From contig NZ_VISI01000002.1 of assembly GCF_007827365.1 (NCBI RefSeq), forward strand, positions 625,001-689,000: DNA of 64,000 bases, in the 5' to 3' direction. A model generated the notes under the pieces. That model was given only the letters and a program-made list of their open reading frames with translations. It was not told the origin of the DNA and searched no databases. This DNA is from Olleya sp. Hel_I_94. GTDB taxonomy: Bacteria; Bacteroidota; Bacteroidia; Flavobacteriales; Flavobacteriaceae. Positions within the stretch are counted from its first letter, which is position 1, and the number at the start of each line of letters is the position of its first letter. Below are positions 18,361-27,219 of the stretch, in pieces. The translations under genes and the position numbers were made by a program.

Positions 18361-18816
18361 TTACAACTCTAAAATTTGAGCTGCATGATCTTTAGTTTTA
18401 ACCTTATCAATAACGTGGGCTACTACTCCATCTTCATCAATTAAAAAAGTTTTTCGGTGGATACCATCGTACTCTTTACCCATAAACTTTTTTAAACCCC
18501 AAACACCAAAAGCATTAATCACTTCTTTTTCTTCGTCTGCTAATAACGGAAACGGAAAACTGTATTTGTTTTTAAAATTAGTCTGTCTTTTTTCAGAATC
18601 TGCACTTACACCTAAAATCTCATAACCTTTATCTTGTAAGGCTTTATAATTATCGGTTAAATTACAAGCTTCTGCTGTGCAACCAGGTGTACTAGCTTTT
18701 GGGTAAAAGAAAACAATTAGTTTTTTTCCTTTATAATCGGATAATGACACAGGGTTTCCGTCTTGATCATTAACTGTAAAATTTGGTACTTTATCACCTT
18801 GTTTTAATGTATTCAT
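18361..18816 (-). CDS. bcp: Thiol peroxidase, BCP-type peroxiredoxin
   Basis: A 151-residue peroxiredoxin that reduces hydrogen and organic peroxides. The peroxidatic C46 and resolving C51 lie in TPGCTAEACN, five residues apart as in E. coli BCP. FFYPKASTPGC and GVSADSEKRQTNFKNKY are further family motifs. ATG 18816 is preferred to one 24 bases upstream because the -7 element TATTTTTG (18838-18845) would overlap that earlier start. Divergent from nth, with interleaved promoters, which pairs peroxide defence with oxidised-base repair. Confidence 0.95.
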   Translation of the reverse strand: MNTLKQGDKVPNFTVNDQDGNPVSLSDYKGKKLIVFFYPKASTPGCTAEACNLTDNYKALQDKGYEILGVSADSEKRQTNFKNKYSFPFPLLADEEKEVINAFGVWGLKKFMGKEYDGIHRKTFLIDEDGVVAHVIDKVKTKDHAAQILEL

Positions 18817-18829
18817 AGTTGTAATTTTG
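18799..18829 (+). promoter_or_regulatory. nth promoter (-33 TTG, -7 TAATTTTG)
   Basis: TTG at 18799-18801, a 20-base spacer and TAATTTTG at 18822-18829 lie within the 5' end and leader of divergent bcp. Expected start is about 15 bases before the nth ATG. Confidence 0.6.
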
Positions 18830-18837
18830 GTTTCATT

Positions 18838-18845
18838 CAAAAATA
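18838..18845 (-). promoter_or_regulatory. -7 element of bcp
   Basis: The minus strand reads TATTTTTG 22 bases before the bcp ATG. It interleaves with the nth promoter, so transcription of the two genes may be linked. Confidence 0.55.
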
Positions 18846-18851
18846 CAATTA

Positions 18852-19502
18852 ATGACTAAGCAAGAAAAGGTAGATTTTGTTATAAATACGTTAAATACGC
18901 TATATCCCGAAATCCCTGTACCATTAGATCATAAAGATCCCTACACATTATTAGTTGCTGTTTTATTATCTGCACAATGTACTGATGTTAGAGTCAATCA
19001 AATCACACCTATATTGTTTGCAAAAGCAGATAATCCATACGATATGATTAAGTTGAGTGTGGAAGAAATTAAAGAAATAATCAGACCTTGTGGCTTATCA
19101 CCAATGAAAAGTAAAGGTATATACGGATTATCAAAAATGCTAGTCGAAGACTACAATGGTGTTGTACCACAGTCTTTTGAAGCTTTAGAGACCTTTCCAG
19201 CAGTTGGTCACAAAACTGCAGGCGTAGTTATGAGTCAGGCTTTTGGTGTTCCTGCATTTCCGGTTGACACGCACATACATAGATTAATGTATCGATGGAA
19301 TTTAACTAATGGTAAAAGTGTGCAACAAACAGAAAAAGATGCCAAACGTTTATTTCCAGAACATACCTGGAATGATTTACATCTTCAAATAATATGGTAC
19401 GGACGCGAGTACTCTCCTGCCAGAGGTTGGGATTTAGAAAAAGATATTATAACCAAGACTATTGGGAGAGCATCTGTGCTAAAAGAATATGCAAAAAAGT
19501 AA
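18852..19502 (+). CDS. nth: Endonuclease III lacking the 4Fe-4S cluster
   Basis: A 216-residue HhH-GPD DNA glycosylase/AP lyase for oxidised pyrimidines. The catalytic lysine is K121 in FPAVGHKTAGVV (the helix-hairpin-helix) and the aspartate is D139 in PVDTHIHR, as in E. coli Nth K120/D138. E. coli Nth has four Cys near its C-terminus that bind a 4Fe-4S cluster. Here the corresponding end reads YGREYSPARGWDLEKDIITK with no Cys at all; the only Cys are C43 and C80. So the enzyme is predicted to fold without the cluster. Divergent from bcp. Confidence 0.93.
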   Translation: MTKQEKVDFVINTLNTLYPEIPVPLDHKDPYTLLVAVLLSAQCTDVRVNQITPILFAKADNPYDMIKLSVEEIKEIIRPCGLSPMKSKGIYGLSKMLVEDYNGVVPQSFEALETFPAVGHKTAGVVMSQAFGVPAFPVDTHIHRLMYRWNLTNGKSVQQTEKDAKRLFPEHTWNDLHLQIIWYGREYSPARGWDLEKDIITKTIGRASVLKEYAKK

Positions 19503-19538
19503 TATTGGCATAAAGCTTGTGACTTTTTTTAAATACAA

Positions 19539-20090
19539 ATGTTTATGAGATCAACCATTATATGTATTCTTGTTGTACTACTAACCTCTTGTATACCAAC
19601 CAAAATAGCGCCTAAAATTGAAAGTTATAAGATTACAACAGGTAAAAAATTTAATAAAGCATTACCAAAATGGCAATCGTTTATTTTTGAAGATCCTAAA
19701 AACGCAAACGAATTTTATAATTATATAAACACAAAGTTTGAGCTAAACCATAATAATGTTGATAGTAATGTCAAGATTGTAATAAATAATACAGACTACT
19801 ATTTATCTTTTTATGAAATAGCAAGGGATACTGAAACATTAAATTTAATTCCTATAGTAATAGATGGTAAGAGAAATCAAAACGGAAATGATGCCTTATT
19901 AACTGAGGCGTATACAAGCCAATCTAGCAAATATTACATTGCTTTAACCGTTTTTGATGATGATTTTAAAAATTGCCTTAAAGAAGATTATAAGGATCAA
20001 AAAGTTATAATACAATATTTAGAAGCTTTACGTAAACAATATTTGTCGACATATAACTACCAACAATTACTCTTAAAAAAAACGTCCTGA
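19539..20090 (+). CDS. Lipoprotein of unknown function
   Basis: A 183-residue lipoprotein: hydrophobic N-terminus ending in VVLLTSC, a clear lipobox. The start may be 19539 or the ATG two codons later at 19545, which would place an Arg next to the initiator. The body is a mixed alpha/beta, Asn/Tyr/Lys-rich domain without a motif I recognise. Its last codons overlap the terminator stem. Downstream of nth (36-base gap), so it may be in the same transcript. Confidence 0.65.
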   Translation: MFMRSTIICILVVLLTSCIPTKIAPKIESYKITTGKKFNKALPKWQSFIFEDPKNANEFYNYINTKFELNHNNVDSNVKIVINNTDYYLSFYEIARDTETLNLIPIVIDGKRNQNGNDALLTEAYTSQSSKYYIALTVFDDDFKNCLKEDYKDQKVIIQYLEALRKQYLSTYNYQQLLLKKTS

Positions 20091-20108
20091 GACTATCAGG
20101 ACGTTTCC
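20078..20108. terminator. Bidirectional terminator overlapping a stop codon
   Basis: AACGTCCTGA (20081-20090, containing the lipoprotein's TGA) pairs with TCAGGACGTT (20096-20105). The A-tract before the stem becomes a T-tract for the convergent small gene on the minus strand. Confidence 0.8.
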
Positions 20109-20112
20109 AAGT

Positions 20113-20268
20113 TTAGTTTTGAAGTGCTTCAAACTTCAAATTTTTATAATTTATAACACTTAAAGCCTTGCTATAATTTAAGATAAAACTTATGGTTTCA
20201 TCTTTAGGTTTTAGTTTAAAACCGTGTTTTTTTGGGGTATTAGAATGTTCAGAGTAAATTTTTGCCAT
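20113..20268 (-). CDS. Conserved-looking 51-residue basic protein
   Basis: MAKIYSEHSNTPKKHGFKLK opens a 51-residue, Lys-rich soluble protein. Its Met at 20268 is preferred to one twelve codons earlier because it gives a hydrophilic, better start. It lies 55 bases downstream of the ECF sigma gene in the same direction and ends at a good terminator, so it is probably cotranscribed with it. I recognise no domain. It could be a small regulator or nucleic-acid binder, but that is only suggested by charge and context. Confidence 0.55.
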   Translation of the reverse strand: MAKIYSEHSNTPKKHGFKLKPKDETISFILNYSKALSVINYKNLKFEALQN

Positions 20269-20323
20269 GTATATTAGTTTAAGGTATAAACAAATAACGA
20301 GCAAAATTACACTTTATTGTCTT

Positions 20324-20914
20324 TTAATTAGTCAATACTATATTGTGCTTTTCAATAACCTTTCTCATATTAATTAATGCATAGCGCATACGACCCAAAG
20401 CAGTGTTAATACTAACACCTGTACGCTCTGATATTTCTTTAAAACTCATATCATTATACATACGCATTACTAATACTTCTTTTTGATCTTCTGGCAACTC
20501 GTCTATCAAACGTCTTACATCTGACTCAACTTGCTCTTTAACCATAACTTTTTCAGCATTTAAAGACGTATCACTAATAACAGAAAAGATATCAAAATCA
20601 CCAGAATTATCAAATTTTGGCATTCTGTTATTTTTTCTAAAATGATCAATAACCAAATTATGTGCAATACGCATAACCCAAGGTAAAAATTTACCCTCTT
20701 CATTATATTTACCTCGTTTTAAAGTACGAATGACTTTAATGAAAGTATCCTGAAAAATATCTTCAGCAATATCTCTATCAAATACTTTAGAATAAATAAA
20801 ACTATAAATACGTTGTTTGTGTCTAGTAATCAATACTTCTAAAGCAGACTCGTCTCCTTTAATATAGTTACTAACAAGAATAGCATCTGTGATTGTTACT
20901 TTTTGCATAATCAT
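20324..20914 (-). CDS. ECF-type RNA polymerase sigma factor
   Basis: A 196-residue sigma-70 factor with only regions 2 and 4. Region 2 spans about 25-95 (YSKVFDRDIAEDIFQDTFIK, then GKFLPWVMRIAHNLVIDHFR for -10 recognition). Region 4 spans about 135-190 (LPEDQKEVLVMRMYNDMSFK then EISERTGVSINTALGRMRYA). No anti-sigma factor gene adjoins it; the downstream gene encodes a 51-residue protein instead. Start may be 20914 or 20908 (two ATGs, two codons apart). Divergent from uvrA. The target regulon cannot be told. Confidence 0.92.
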   Translation of the reverse strand: MIMQKVTITDAILVSNYIKGDESALEVLITRHKQRIYSFIYSKVFDRDIAEDIFQDTFIKVIRTLKRGKYNEEGKFLPWVMRIAHNLVIDHFRKNNRMPKFDNSGDFDIFSVISDTSLNAEKVMVKEQVESDVRRLIDELPEDQKEVLVMRMYNDMSFKEISERTGVSINTALGRMRYALINMRKVIEKHNIVLTN

Positions 20915-21111
20915 TACTTTTTGGACACCAAAAAAAGGTTCTGGCTTGGGGTTTATAAAAAAAAAAGTAATGTTGTAGTATAGGCAAAAATTAAGTTAGG
21001 TCATTGATATGCATCAAATATAACAACAATCATTCCGAAAAAGCAAAAAAAATCTAAAGTTTTAACATTTTATTGCACAATAATCTTTTTTACTAGATGA
21101 TTAAGTTATGT

Positions 21112-21119
21112 TATCTTTG
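21112..21119 (+). promoter_or_regulatory. -7 element of uvrA
   Basis: TATCTTTG lies 16 bases before the uvrA ATG. Confidence 0.5.
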
Positions 21120-21134
21120 TAGTCAAGACGTAAA

Positions 21135-23924
21135 ATGACTATGACAACACCGCTTTCTGAAGTAAATCCAAAAGAAAACATTATAATAAAAGGTGCTAAA
21201 TTGCACAATCTTAAAAACATTGATGTTGTTATTCCGCGACGCAAACTAGTTGTTATAACGGGATTATCAGGATCTGGAAAGTCAAGTTTAGCTTTTGACA
21301 CTTTGTATGCAGAAGGTCAACGTCGTTATGTAGAAAGTTTAAGTAGTTATGCTAGACAATTTTTAGGACGATTAAATAAACCTAAAGTAGATTATATAAA
21401 AGGTATTGCTCCAGCTATTGCAATCGAGCAAAAAGTAAATAGTACCAATCCACGATCAACCGTTGGAACAACAACCGAGATTTATGATTATTTAAAACTG
21501 CTTTTTGCCAGAGTTGGGCGCACCTACTCGCCTATTTCTGGTCAAGAAGTAAAAAAAGATACGGTTACAGACGTTATTAACTACATAAAAGGTTTAGCCT
21601 TAAACCAAAAACTGCTGTTATTAGCTCCTATTGTATTGGAGGAAGGTCGTGAGTTACAAGACAAATTAAATGCTTTAAATGCACAAGGGTATGCTAGAAT
21701 AAAAGTAAAAGATTCTGTAATAAGAATTGACGATGCTAAGGACTTAACGTCTATTAAAGATTTGTTTTTAGTAGTAGACAGAATTGTTACTAAAGACGAT
21801 GAGGATTTTTATAACAGATTAGCAGACGCCATACAAACTGCCTTTTTTGAAGGAAAAGGTAATTGTTATATCGAAACTCTTGCAGATAACACCAGTCGTC
21901 ATTTTAGTAATAAATTTGAATTGGATGGTTTACAGTTTCTAGAACCAAACGTGCATTTATTTAGTTTTAACAATCCTTATGGTGCTTGTCCAAAATGTGA
22001 AGGTTATGGCGATGTTATTGGTATTGATGATGATTTAGTTGTACCAAATACAGCACTTTCTGTTTATGAAAACGCTATTTTTCCTTGGCGTGGTGACAGC
22101 ATGAGTTGGTATAAAGATCAATTGGTAAACAATTCTCATAAATTTGATTTCCCAATACATAAGCCATATTTTCAATTAAGTCCAGAGCATAAAGCTTTAA
22201 TTTGGGAAGGAAACCAATATTTTGAAGGTTTAAATAGTTTTTTTGCCGAGTTAGAAAGCAAAGCATATAAGATTCAAAATCGTGTAATGCTCTCTCGATA
22301 CAGAGGAAAAACACAATGTAAAGTCTGTCATGGTAAACGCTTAAGACCAGAAACAAACTATATAAAAGTTGGTAATGCAACTTTAACAGAATTAGTAGAA
22401 TTGCCGCTAAGTAAATTAGCAGTATTTTTTGACACCATCACTTTAAATGATTATGATGCAAAAATTGCAGAACGTCTTTTAGTAGAAATTAAAAATAGAC
22501 TAAGTTTTTTACATAATGTAGGTTTAGATTATTTAACCTTAAACCGAAAATCTAACACGCTTTCTGGTGGTGAAAGTCAACGTATCAACTTAGCAACCTC
22601 TTTAGGAAGCAGCTTAGTAGGATCCATGTATATTTTGGACGAACCTAGTATTGGATTACATCCAAAAGACTCTGAACGTTTAATACAAGTATTAAAACAA
22701 CTTCGCGATTTGGGTAATACCGTAATTGTGGTGGAGCATGATGAAGACATCATGAAAGAAGCCGACCAAATAATAGATATTGGTCCAGAAGCTGGGACAT
22801 TAGGAGGTCAAGTTGTTGCTGTTGGTACGTATGCTGATATTTTAAAATCAACATCATTAACTGCACAATATTTAAACGAAACTTTAAAAATTGAAGTACC
22901 TAAAACACGTCGAACTAGCAAGTACAGCATAGACATTATTGGAGCTAGAGAAAATAATTTAAAAAACATAGATGTGTCTTTTCCATTAGAAATGCTAACG
23001 GTTATTACTGGAGTTTCTGGAAGTGGAAAAAGTACTTTGGTTAAAAAAATATTATTTCCTGCCATACAAAAACACTTAACTGGCTTTAGTGATAAAGCAG
23101 GACAGTTTACTGAGTTAAAAGGAAACTATACTATAATAAAAAATATAGAGTTTATTGATCAAAACCCTATTGGACGATCCTCTAGATCTAATCCTGTGAC
23201 ATACGTTAAAGCCTATGATGATATTAGAGCGTTGTATGCTAAACAAAAACTTAGTACTATACGCAATTACGCTGCTAAACACTTTAGTTTTAATGTGGAT
23301 GGTGGACGTTGTGAAACTTGTAAGGGAGAAGGTGAAGTAACTATCGAAATGCAATTTATGGCTGATGTCCATTTAGAATGTGAAACTTGTAAAGGAAAGC
23401 GTTTTAAAAAAGAAGTTTTAGAGGTCACTTTTGCAGATAAAAATATTGATGATATTTTAAATCTAACTATCGATGACGCTATTGACTTTTTTGATAAAAA
23501 CGGAGTCTCCAAGATTAAAAACAAATTACAACCTTTACAAGACGTAGGTTTAGGTTATGTTGCCTTAGGACAAAGCAGTTCTACCCTATCTGGTGGTGAA
23601 GCACAACGTATAAAGTTAGCAACCTTTTTGGGTAAAGGAATTACTAAAGAAAAAATGTTGTTTATTTTTGACGAGCCTACCACTGGTTTACATTTTCATG
23701 ACATACAAAAATTATTAAAATCCTTTTATGCGCTAATAGCAAAAGGACATTCTATTATTGTTGTGGAGCATAATTTAGAACTTATTAAATGTGCAGATCA
23801 TATAATAGATTTAGGTCCTGAAGGTGGTGAAAATGGTGGTCATTTAGTTGCTTTTGGAACTCCAAAAGACGTTATTAAAGTTAAAAATAGTGTGACTGCT
23901 AAGTATTTAAAAGAAAAATTATAA
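21135..23924 (+). CDS. uvrA: Excinuclease ABC subunit A
   Basis: A 929-residue damage-recognition ATPase of nucleotide excision repair. Two ABC halves: Walker A GLSGSGKS (residues 43-50) and GVSGSGKS in the second half; signature motifs [12 protein letters not shown] and [12 protein letters not shown]; Walker [13 protein letters not shown] and [12 protein letters not shown]. Zinc-binding Cys lie in CPKCEGYG with CKVCHGKR, and in [10 protein letters not shown] with CETCKGKRF. Length matches UvrA1. The start could be 21135 or the ATG at 21141. Divergent from the ECF sigma factor. uvrB and uvrC are not in the window. Confidence 0.97.
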   Translation: MTMTTPLSEVNPKENIIIKGAKLHNLKNIDVVIPRRKLVVITGLSGSGKSSLAFDTLYAEGQRRYVESLSSYARQFLGRLNKPKVDYIKGIAPAIAIEQKVNSTNPRSTVGTTTEIYDYLKLLFARVGRTYSPISGQEVKKDTVTDVINYIKGLALNQKLLLLAPIVLEEGRELQDKLNALNAQGYARIKVKDSVIRIDDAKDLTSIKDLFLVVDRIVTKDDEDFYNRLADAIQTAFFEGKGNCYIETLADNTSRHFSNKFELDGLQFLEPNVHLFSFNNPYGACPKCEGYGDVIGIDDDLVVPNTALSVYENAIFPWRGDSMSWYKDQLVNNSHKFDFPIHKPYFQLSPEHKALIWEGNQYFEGLNSFFAELESKAYKIQNRVMLSRYRGKTQCKVCHGKRLRPETNYIKVGNATLTELVELPLSKLAVFFDTITLNDYDAKIAERLLVEIKNRLSFLHNVGLDYLTLNRKSNTLSGGESQRINLATSLGSSLVGSMYILDEPSIGLHPKDSERLIQVLKQLRDLGNTVIVVEHDEDIMKEADQIIDIGPEAGTLGGQVVAVGTYADILKSTSLTAQYLNETLKIEVPKTRRTSKYSIDIIGARENNLKNIDVSFPLEMLTVITGVSGSGKSTLVKKILFPAIQKHLTGFSDKAGQFTELKGNYTIIKNIEFIDQNPIGRSSRSNPVTYVKAYDDIRALYAKQKLSTIRNYAAKHFSFNVDGGRCETCKGEGEVTIEMQFMADVHLECETCKGKRFKKEVLEVTFADKNIDDILNLTIDDAIDFFDKNGVSKIKNKLQPLQDVGLGYVALGQSSSTLSGGEAQRIKLATFLGKGITKEKMLFIFDEPTTGLHFHDIQKLLKSFYALIAKGHSIIVVEHNLELIKCADHIIDLGPEGGENGGHLVAFGTPKDVIKVKNSVTAKYLKEKL

Positions 23925-23947
23925 CCGTTTTAGTATTTAATTTTTAT

Positions 23948-24997
23948 TTAATAAGACAAAAACGAAATAAAACCTAAGACCAGAAAAGCAATAGGTACTA
24001 ACACTACTAAAAAAACTAAAGACACAATTCCGCTTTTTAAAACACTGTAAAATAAACGTTGATTATAAAACCGTTTAACAGCAATTACTAGATATATAAA
24101 TGTGGATAAGGCTATTAAAAAGTCTATCCAATTAGGTACATCAATAATAAAATTGCTGATTAATAAAATACTAAACACTGTGAAAATAAAGGCGAAAAAG
24201 TAAAAAGAAAATACCAAGTGGTAAGCATATCGTCCTTTTTTCCAAAAAAATAGTTTCAAAAAGAAAGCAAAAATTGGTAATAAAATAAATAATGCTATTG
24301 GTGTTGTATTTATCATGGACATCCAAATCGTACCAGCTTTTCTATCCTGATGAAACTTTAAAAGTCTAGGATATAACATCCTATCAAACCATCCTGGATT
24401 ATCATCCATTCCCATAGCTATGTAAATAGATTCCTTTGATGCTCCAACAGTCAATAATGAGTCTATTTTTTGACTCTCGTACCCAAATAAAACGTTATTA
24501 CTTGATTTAATTTCTTTTTGATTTACAATAGAGTCTATCTGTTTATCTGTCATTCCGGATAGCAACTTATTACTATTTAATGTGGCTCTAATTTCACTTC
24601 TTTCAATAGAGTCTATTTCTTTTCTTTCAATTTCATTTAAAACTTTAGTTGATTGCGCTTTAAAATCCTCATTTAAATTTTCTTCTACTTTATTCATTTG
24701 AAAGGAAAACAAAAAGAAAAACACAAACGTAACAAATAAATATAATTGTGCAGGATGCAAATAAGATAGACGTTTACCTTCAATAAATCTTTTAGGCAAA
24801 AATCCTGGTTTACTCATTAAAGGAATAAAACTCTTTAAAAATTTAGAATCCCACAGCAGATAATTATTTAAGGTATTGTAAAATAAAATTCCAAGTGTTA
24901 ATTCCTCTTTATCTTTCATTCCACAATGTGGACAAAATTGGAATCCTGATTTAAAATCGCTATCGCAATTTTTACACTTGGTATACTTTAAGGACAT
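23948..24997 (-). CDS. DUF3667 membrane protein with N-terminal zinc ribbon
   Basis: A 349-residue inner-membrane protein. Cys 8, 11, 22 and 25 (CKNC and CPHC) form a zinc ribbon. The following LLWDSKFLKSFIPLMSKPGF and LSYLHPAQLYLFVTFVFFF are the DUF3667 core. After a charged, soluble stretch (about 105-210) come four more membrane segments to the C-terminus. Function is unknown. It is convergent with uvrA, with only 23 bases between stops and no clear terminator. Confidence 0.8.
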   Translation of the reverse strand: MSLKYTKCKNCDSDFKSGFQFCPHCGMKDKEELTLGILFYNTLNNYLLWDSKFLKSFIPLMSKPGFLPKRFIEGKRLSYLHPAQLYLFVTFVFFFLFSFQMNKVEENLNEDFKAQSTKVLNEIERKEIDSIERSEIRATLNSNKLLSGMTDKQIDSIVNQKEIKSSNNVLFGYESQKIDSLLTVGASKESIYIAMGMDDNPGWFDRMLYPRLLKFHQDRKAGTIWMSMINTTPIALFILLPIFAFFLKLFFWKKGRYAYHLVFSFYFFAFIFTVFSILLISNFIIDVPNWIDFLIALSTFIYLVIAVKRFYNQRLFYSVLKSGIVSLVFLVVLVPIAFLVLGFISFLSY

Positions 24998-25202
24998 TAG
25001 TTAGTAGTTTTTATAAAAGTAAATATTTTAATCAATTATATACTTTTCAATATAGAATTAAATTAAAATATACTAAAAAAACGTCTTGGACATGCAGTAA
25101 AATCAATGCATAACAACTTTGGCACAGCTATTGAAACTACTTAATCAAAATAGCGAATGCCGAAACGCTTAAATAGTAGGCAAAATCTAAATCCTTAATA
25201 CT
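24998..25202. promoter_or_regulatory. Intergenic region with a sigma-54-like promoter at 25119-25134
   Basis: TTGGCACAGCTATTGAA (from 25119) fits the -24/-12 pattern TGGCAC-N5-TTG, with GG at 25121-25122 and the -12 G at 25133. Transcription would begin near 25145, 58 bases before the secreted-protein start at 25203. No TAnnTTTG element was found here. The rest of the gap is plain AT-rich sequence. Confidence 0.5.
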
Positions 25203-25859
25203 ATGAAAAAACTAGTACTATTATTTACAGGTATGTTAATTGGATTAACTACTGTAACAGCAGAAGCTAAATCTGCATCGCAAGGTGAAGATTTAGTATT
25301 AAACAGAAATTATTACGCACAACCAATCTTGTTTACAGAACGTGGTGTGGAATTTTTAATTTTTCCTGACGGAAGTTTTGATTTTAACACAGCAATAAAT
25401 CACACGCAAGGAGACTATTATTACAGACGCACTAACACCAATACAAAACGAAGATCAATAAATGTTACAAATGGTGCTCCAGGTACACAAGTAACTTATA
25501 ATAACCCTAGAGATAGAGGTATGATTATTACACATGATCGTGATGGTAAAGTTAGACGCATAGGAAATGTATTTTTAAATTATAACAGGAGTGGTCAAAT
25601 TAAGCGTTTAGGCTCTGTTTACATTAGTTACAACCGTCAAGGTTTAGTTAGTCAAATTGGAAGTATGCGTTTATACTACAATAGACAAGGACAATTAATT
25701 AAAACTATTGGTCAAGTTAACAGAAGTAATTCTAATCATGACATAGGTCAAACTAATAATGGTCATTATCAATACCAAACAAGTAATAATAATAATAATA
25801 ATGATACAATTTATTACAGAAAAACTGTCGATACACAACCTACTCAGTTAAAAAAATAG
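25203..25859 (+). CDS. Secreted protein with 16-residue beta repeats (paralogue 1)
   Basis: A 218-residue exported protein with a signal peptide ending near AEAKS. ILFTERGVEFLIFPDGSFDF is shared with the neighbouring paralogue (FIFTEAGIEFSIYADGQFDF). From about residue 118 there are three tandem 16-residue units: GKVRRIGNVFLNYNRS, GQIKRLGSVYISYNRQ and GLVSQIGSMRLYYNRQ, predicted to form successive beta hairpins. The tail is Asn-rich. Function unknown. Preceded by a sigma-54-like promoter and followed by a strong terminator. Confidence 0.75.
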   Translation: MKKLVLLFTGMLIGLTTVTAEAKSASQGEDLVLNRNYYAQPILFTERGVEFLIFPDGSFDFNTAINHTQGDYYYRRTNTNTKRRSINVTNGAPGTQVTYNNPRDRGMIITHDRDGKVRRIGNVFLNYNRSGQIKRLGSVYISYNRQGLVSQIGSMRLYYNRQGQLIKTIGQVNRSNSNHDIGQTNNGHYQYQTSNNNNNNDTIYYRKTVDTQPTQLKK

Positions 25860-25888
25860 GTAGTAAATCAAATTTATAAATATTATTT

Positions 25889-25921
25889 AAAGCCATAAAC
25901 TTTTGTTTATGGCTTTTTTTA
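25889..25921 (+). terminator. Terminator of the first secreted repeat gene
   Basis: AGCCATAAAC (25891-25900) and GTTTATGGCT (25905-25914) with a T4 loop, then a T-tract. Confidence 0.85.
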
Positions 25922-25980
25922 TCGCCTTCAATAAATTAAAAAACAACCATAATCCCTTGTGAATATTGAGTTTTTTGTTT

Positions 25981-25996
25981 TTGGCACGATGCTTGT
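25981..25996 (+). promoter_or_regulatory. Sigma-54-like -24/-12 promoter
   Basis: TTGGCACGATGCTTGT fits the RpoN consensus TGGCACG-N4-TTG, differing only at the last base (GT for GC). GG is at 25983-25984 and the -12 G at 25995. The start codon follows at 26032. The same kind of site precedes the paralogous gene upstream. Confidence 0.6.
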
Positions 25997-26031
25997 AATT
26001 ATGTAAGTGTTCAATCTTAAAACAAATAATT

Positions 26032-27138
26032 ATGAAACAAGTATTCCTATTATTATCAGCAATTCTCCTTAGTGGGTTTTCTGTTAATGCAGACACAAAC
26101 ACAACGATAGATAATGGTGTGATTAATAACTCTTATGTCAAAGGTTATGGTAATTCTTTCATTTTTACTGAAGCAGGAATTGAGTTTTCTATTTATGCAG
26201 ATGGTCAATTTGACTTTTATATGCCTAGCTATGGACCTCAAGTTAGCGTAGAAATTAATAATAGAAACACTAATATTAGCTTTAATACAGGATATGATTA
26301 TGGCGCATATGTACAATATGACGAGTTTGGAGCTGTTATTCAAGTTGAAAACACACCTATTTATTATGACTATTACGGTCGCGTTAATCAAGTAGGAAAT
26401 GTTTATATTAACTATAATAACAGAGGCTACATTAGTCGTGTTGGAGGATTATATGTGCACTACAACCGCTACAATCGTTATTCTCATAGTACTGGCTTTA
26501 TAAATATTTACAACAGAGCTTATGTTTACAGACCTTGGCATGCATATTATGTAATTCCACCAGTAAACTACTGTGTACTTTATACAACACCTTATAGAAG
26601 ACATTATACACCAATTAGATATAGATACGACAGACCTTACGTTAATAATTACAGACGTACTACTGCTGTAGCAAGTCGAAGAGGTAATACGATTTCAAGA
26701 AATAGAGCTTTAGCCTCTAGAACAGAAGGAAGAGCACCAAGAGCTACTACTACACCTAGAACTAGAAACAATAGGGCTACTGCAACACCAAGAACAAGAG
26801 GTAATGCAACAACATCTAGACCTAGAACAAATAATACTGTAAATACTAAACCTAAAACAAGAGGTAATACGGTTAACACAAAAACTAGAGACAATAAAGT
26901 GATTACTGCAACACCTAGAACTAGAGGTAACACTACAAGTATACCTAGAACTAGAGGAAATCAAACAACAACCTCTAAACCTAGAACCAGAACTAATACT
27001 AAAGTAAATACAAGAACAAATAGAAGTAATACGCAGGTTAATAAACGTACGACTTCTAAACCTAGAACTACGACTTCAAGAAGTACATCGTCAAGACAAA
27101 ATACTTCCTCTTCAAGAAGTACTAGATCTAGAAATTAG
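26032..27138 (+). CDS. Secreted repeat protein with Arg/Thr-rich tail (paralogue 2)
   Basis: A 368-residue exported protein. Signal peptide 1-20, then the FIFTEAGIEFSIYADGQFDF segment shared with paralogue 1. The same 16-residue repeats follow (GAVIQVENTPIYYDYY, GRVNQVGNVYINYNNR, GYISRVGGLYVHYNRY). A Tyr/Pro/Arg-rich stretch leads into about 160 residues of low-complexity, very basic repeats such as TATPRTRGN and SKPRTRTN running to the end. That tail could bind polyanions or the cell wall, which is inference. Cysteine is nearly absent. Promoter looks sigma-54 dependent. Confidence 0.75.
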   Translation: MKQVFLLLSAILLSGFSVNADTNTTIDNGVINNSYVKGYGNSFIFTEAGIEFSIYADGQFDFYMPSYGPQVSVEINNRNTNISFNTGYDYGAYVQYDEFGAVIQVENTPIYYDYYGRVNQVGNVYINYNNRGYISRVGGLYVHYNRYNRYSHSTGFINIYNRAYVYRPWHAYYVIPPVNYCVLYTTPYRRHYTPIRYRYDRPYVNNYRRTTAVASRRGNTISRNRALASRTEGRAPRATTTPRTRNNRATATPRTRGNATTSRPRTNNTVNTKPKTRGNTVNTKTRDNKVITATPRTRGNTTSIPRTRGNQTTTSKPRTRTNTKVNTRTNRSNTQVNKRTTSKPRTTTSRSTSSRQNTSSSRSTRSRN

Positions 27139-27171
27139 AAAAGACTAATAACTAGTCGATTGAATAGAATT

Positions 27172-27219
27172 CCTACTAAGGTTGTTTGCCCTAAAGCAAC
27201 TTTAAGTAGGTTTTTTTTA
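27172..27219 (+). terminator. Terminator of the second secreted repeat gene
   Basis: An imperfect hairpin joins CCTACT (27172-27177) with AGTAGG just before a run of eight T. It ends at the stop codon of the convergent flippase gene. Confidence 0.6.

Noticed and set aside
26649..26964. Hydrophobic or Ser/Cys-rich frames opposite the Arg/Thr-rich tail
   Set aside because: They are complements of a low-complexity coding region, not genes.
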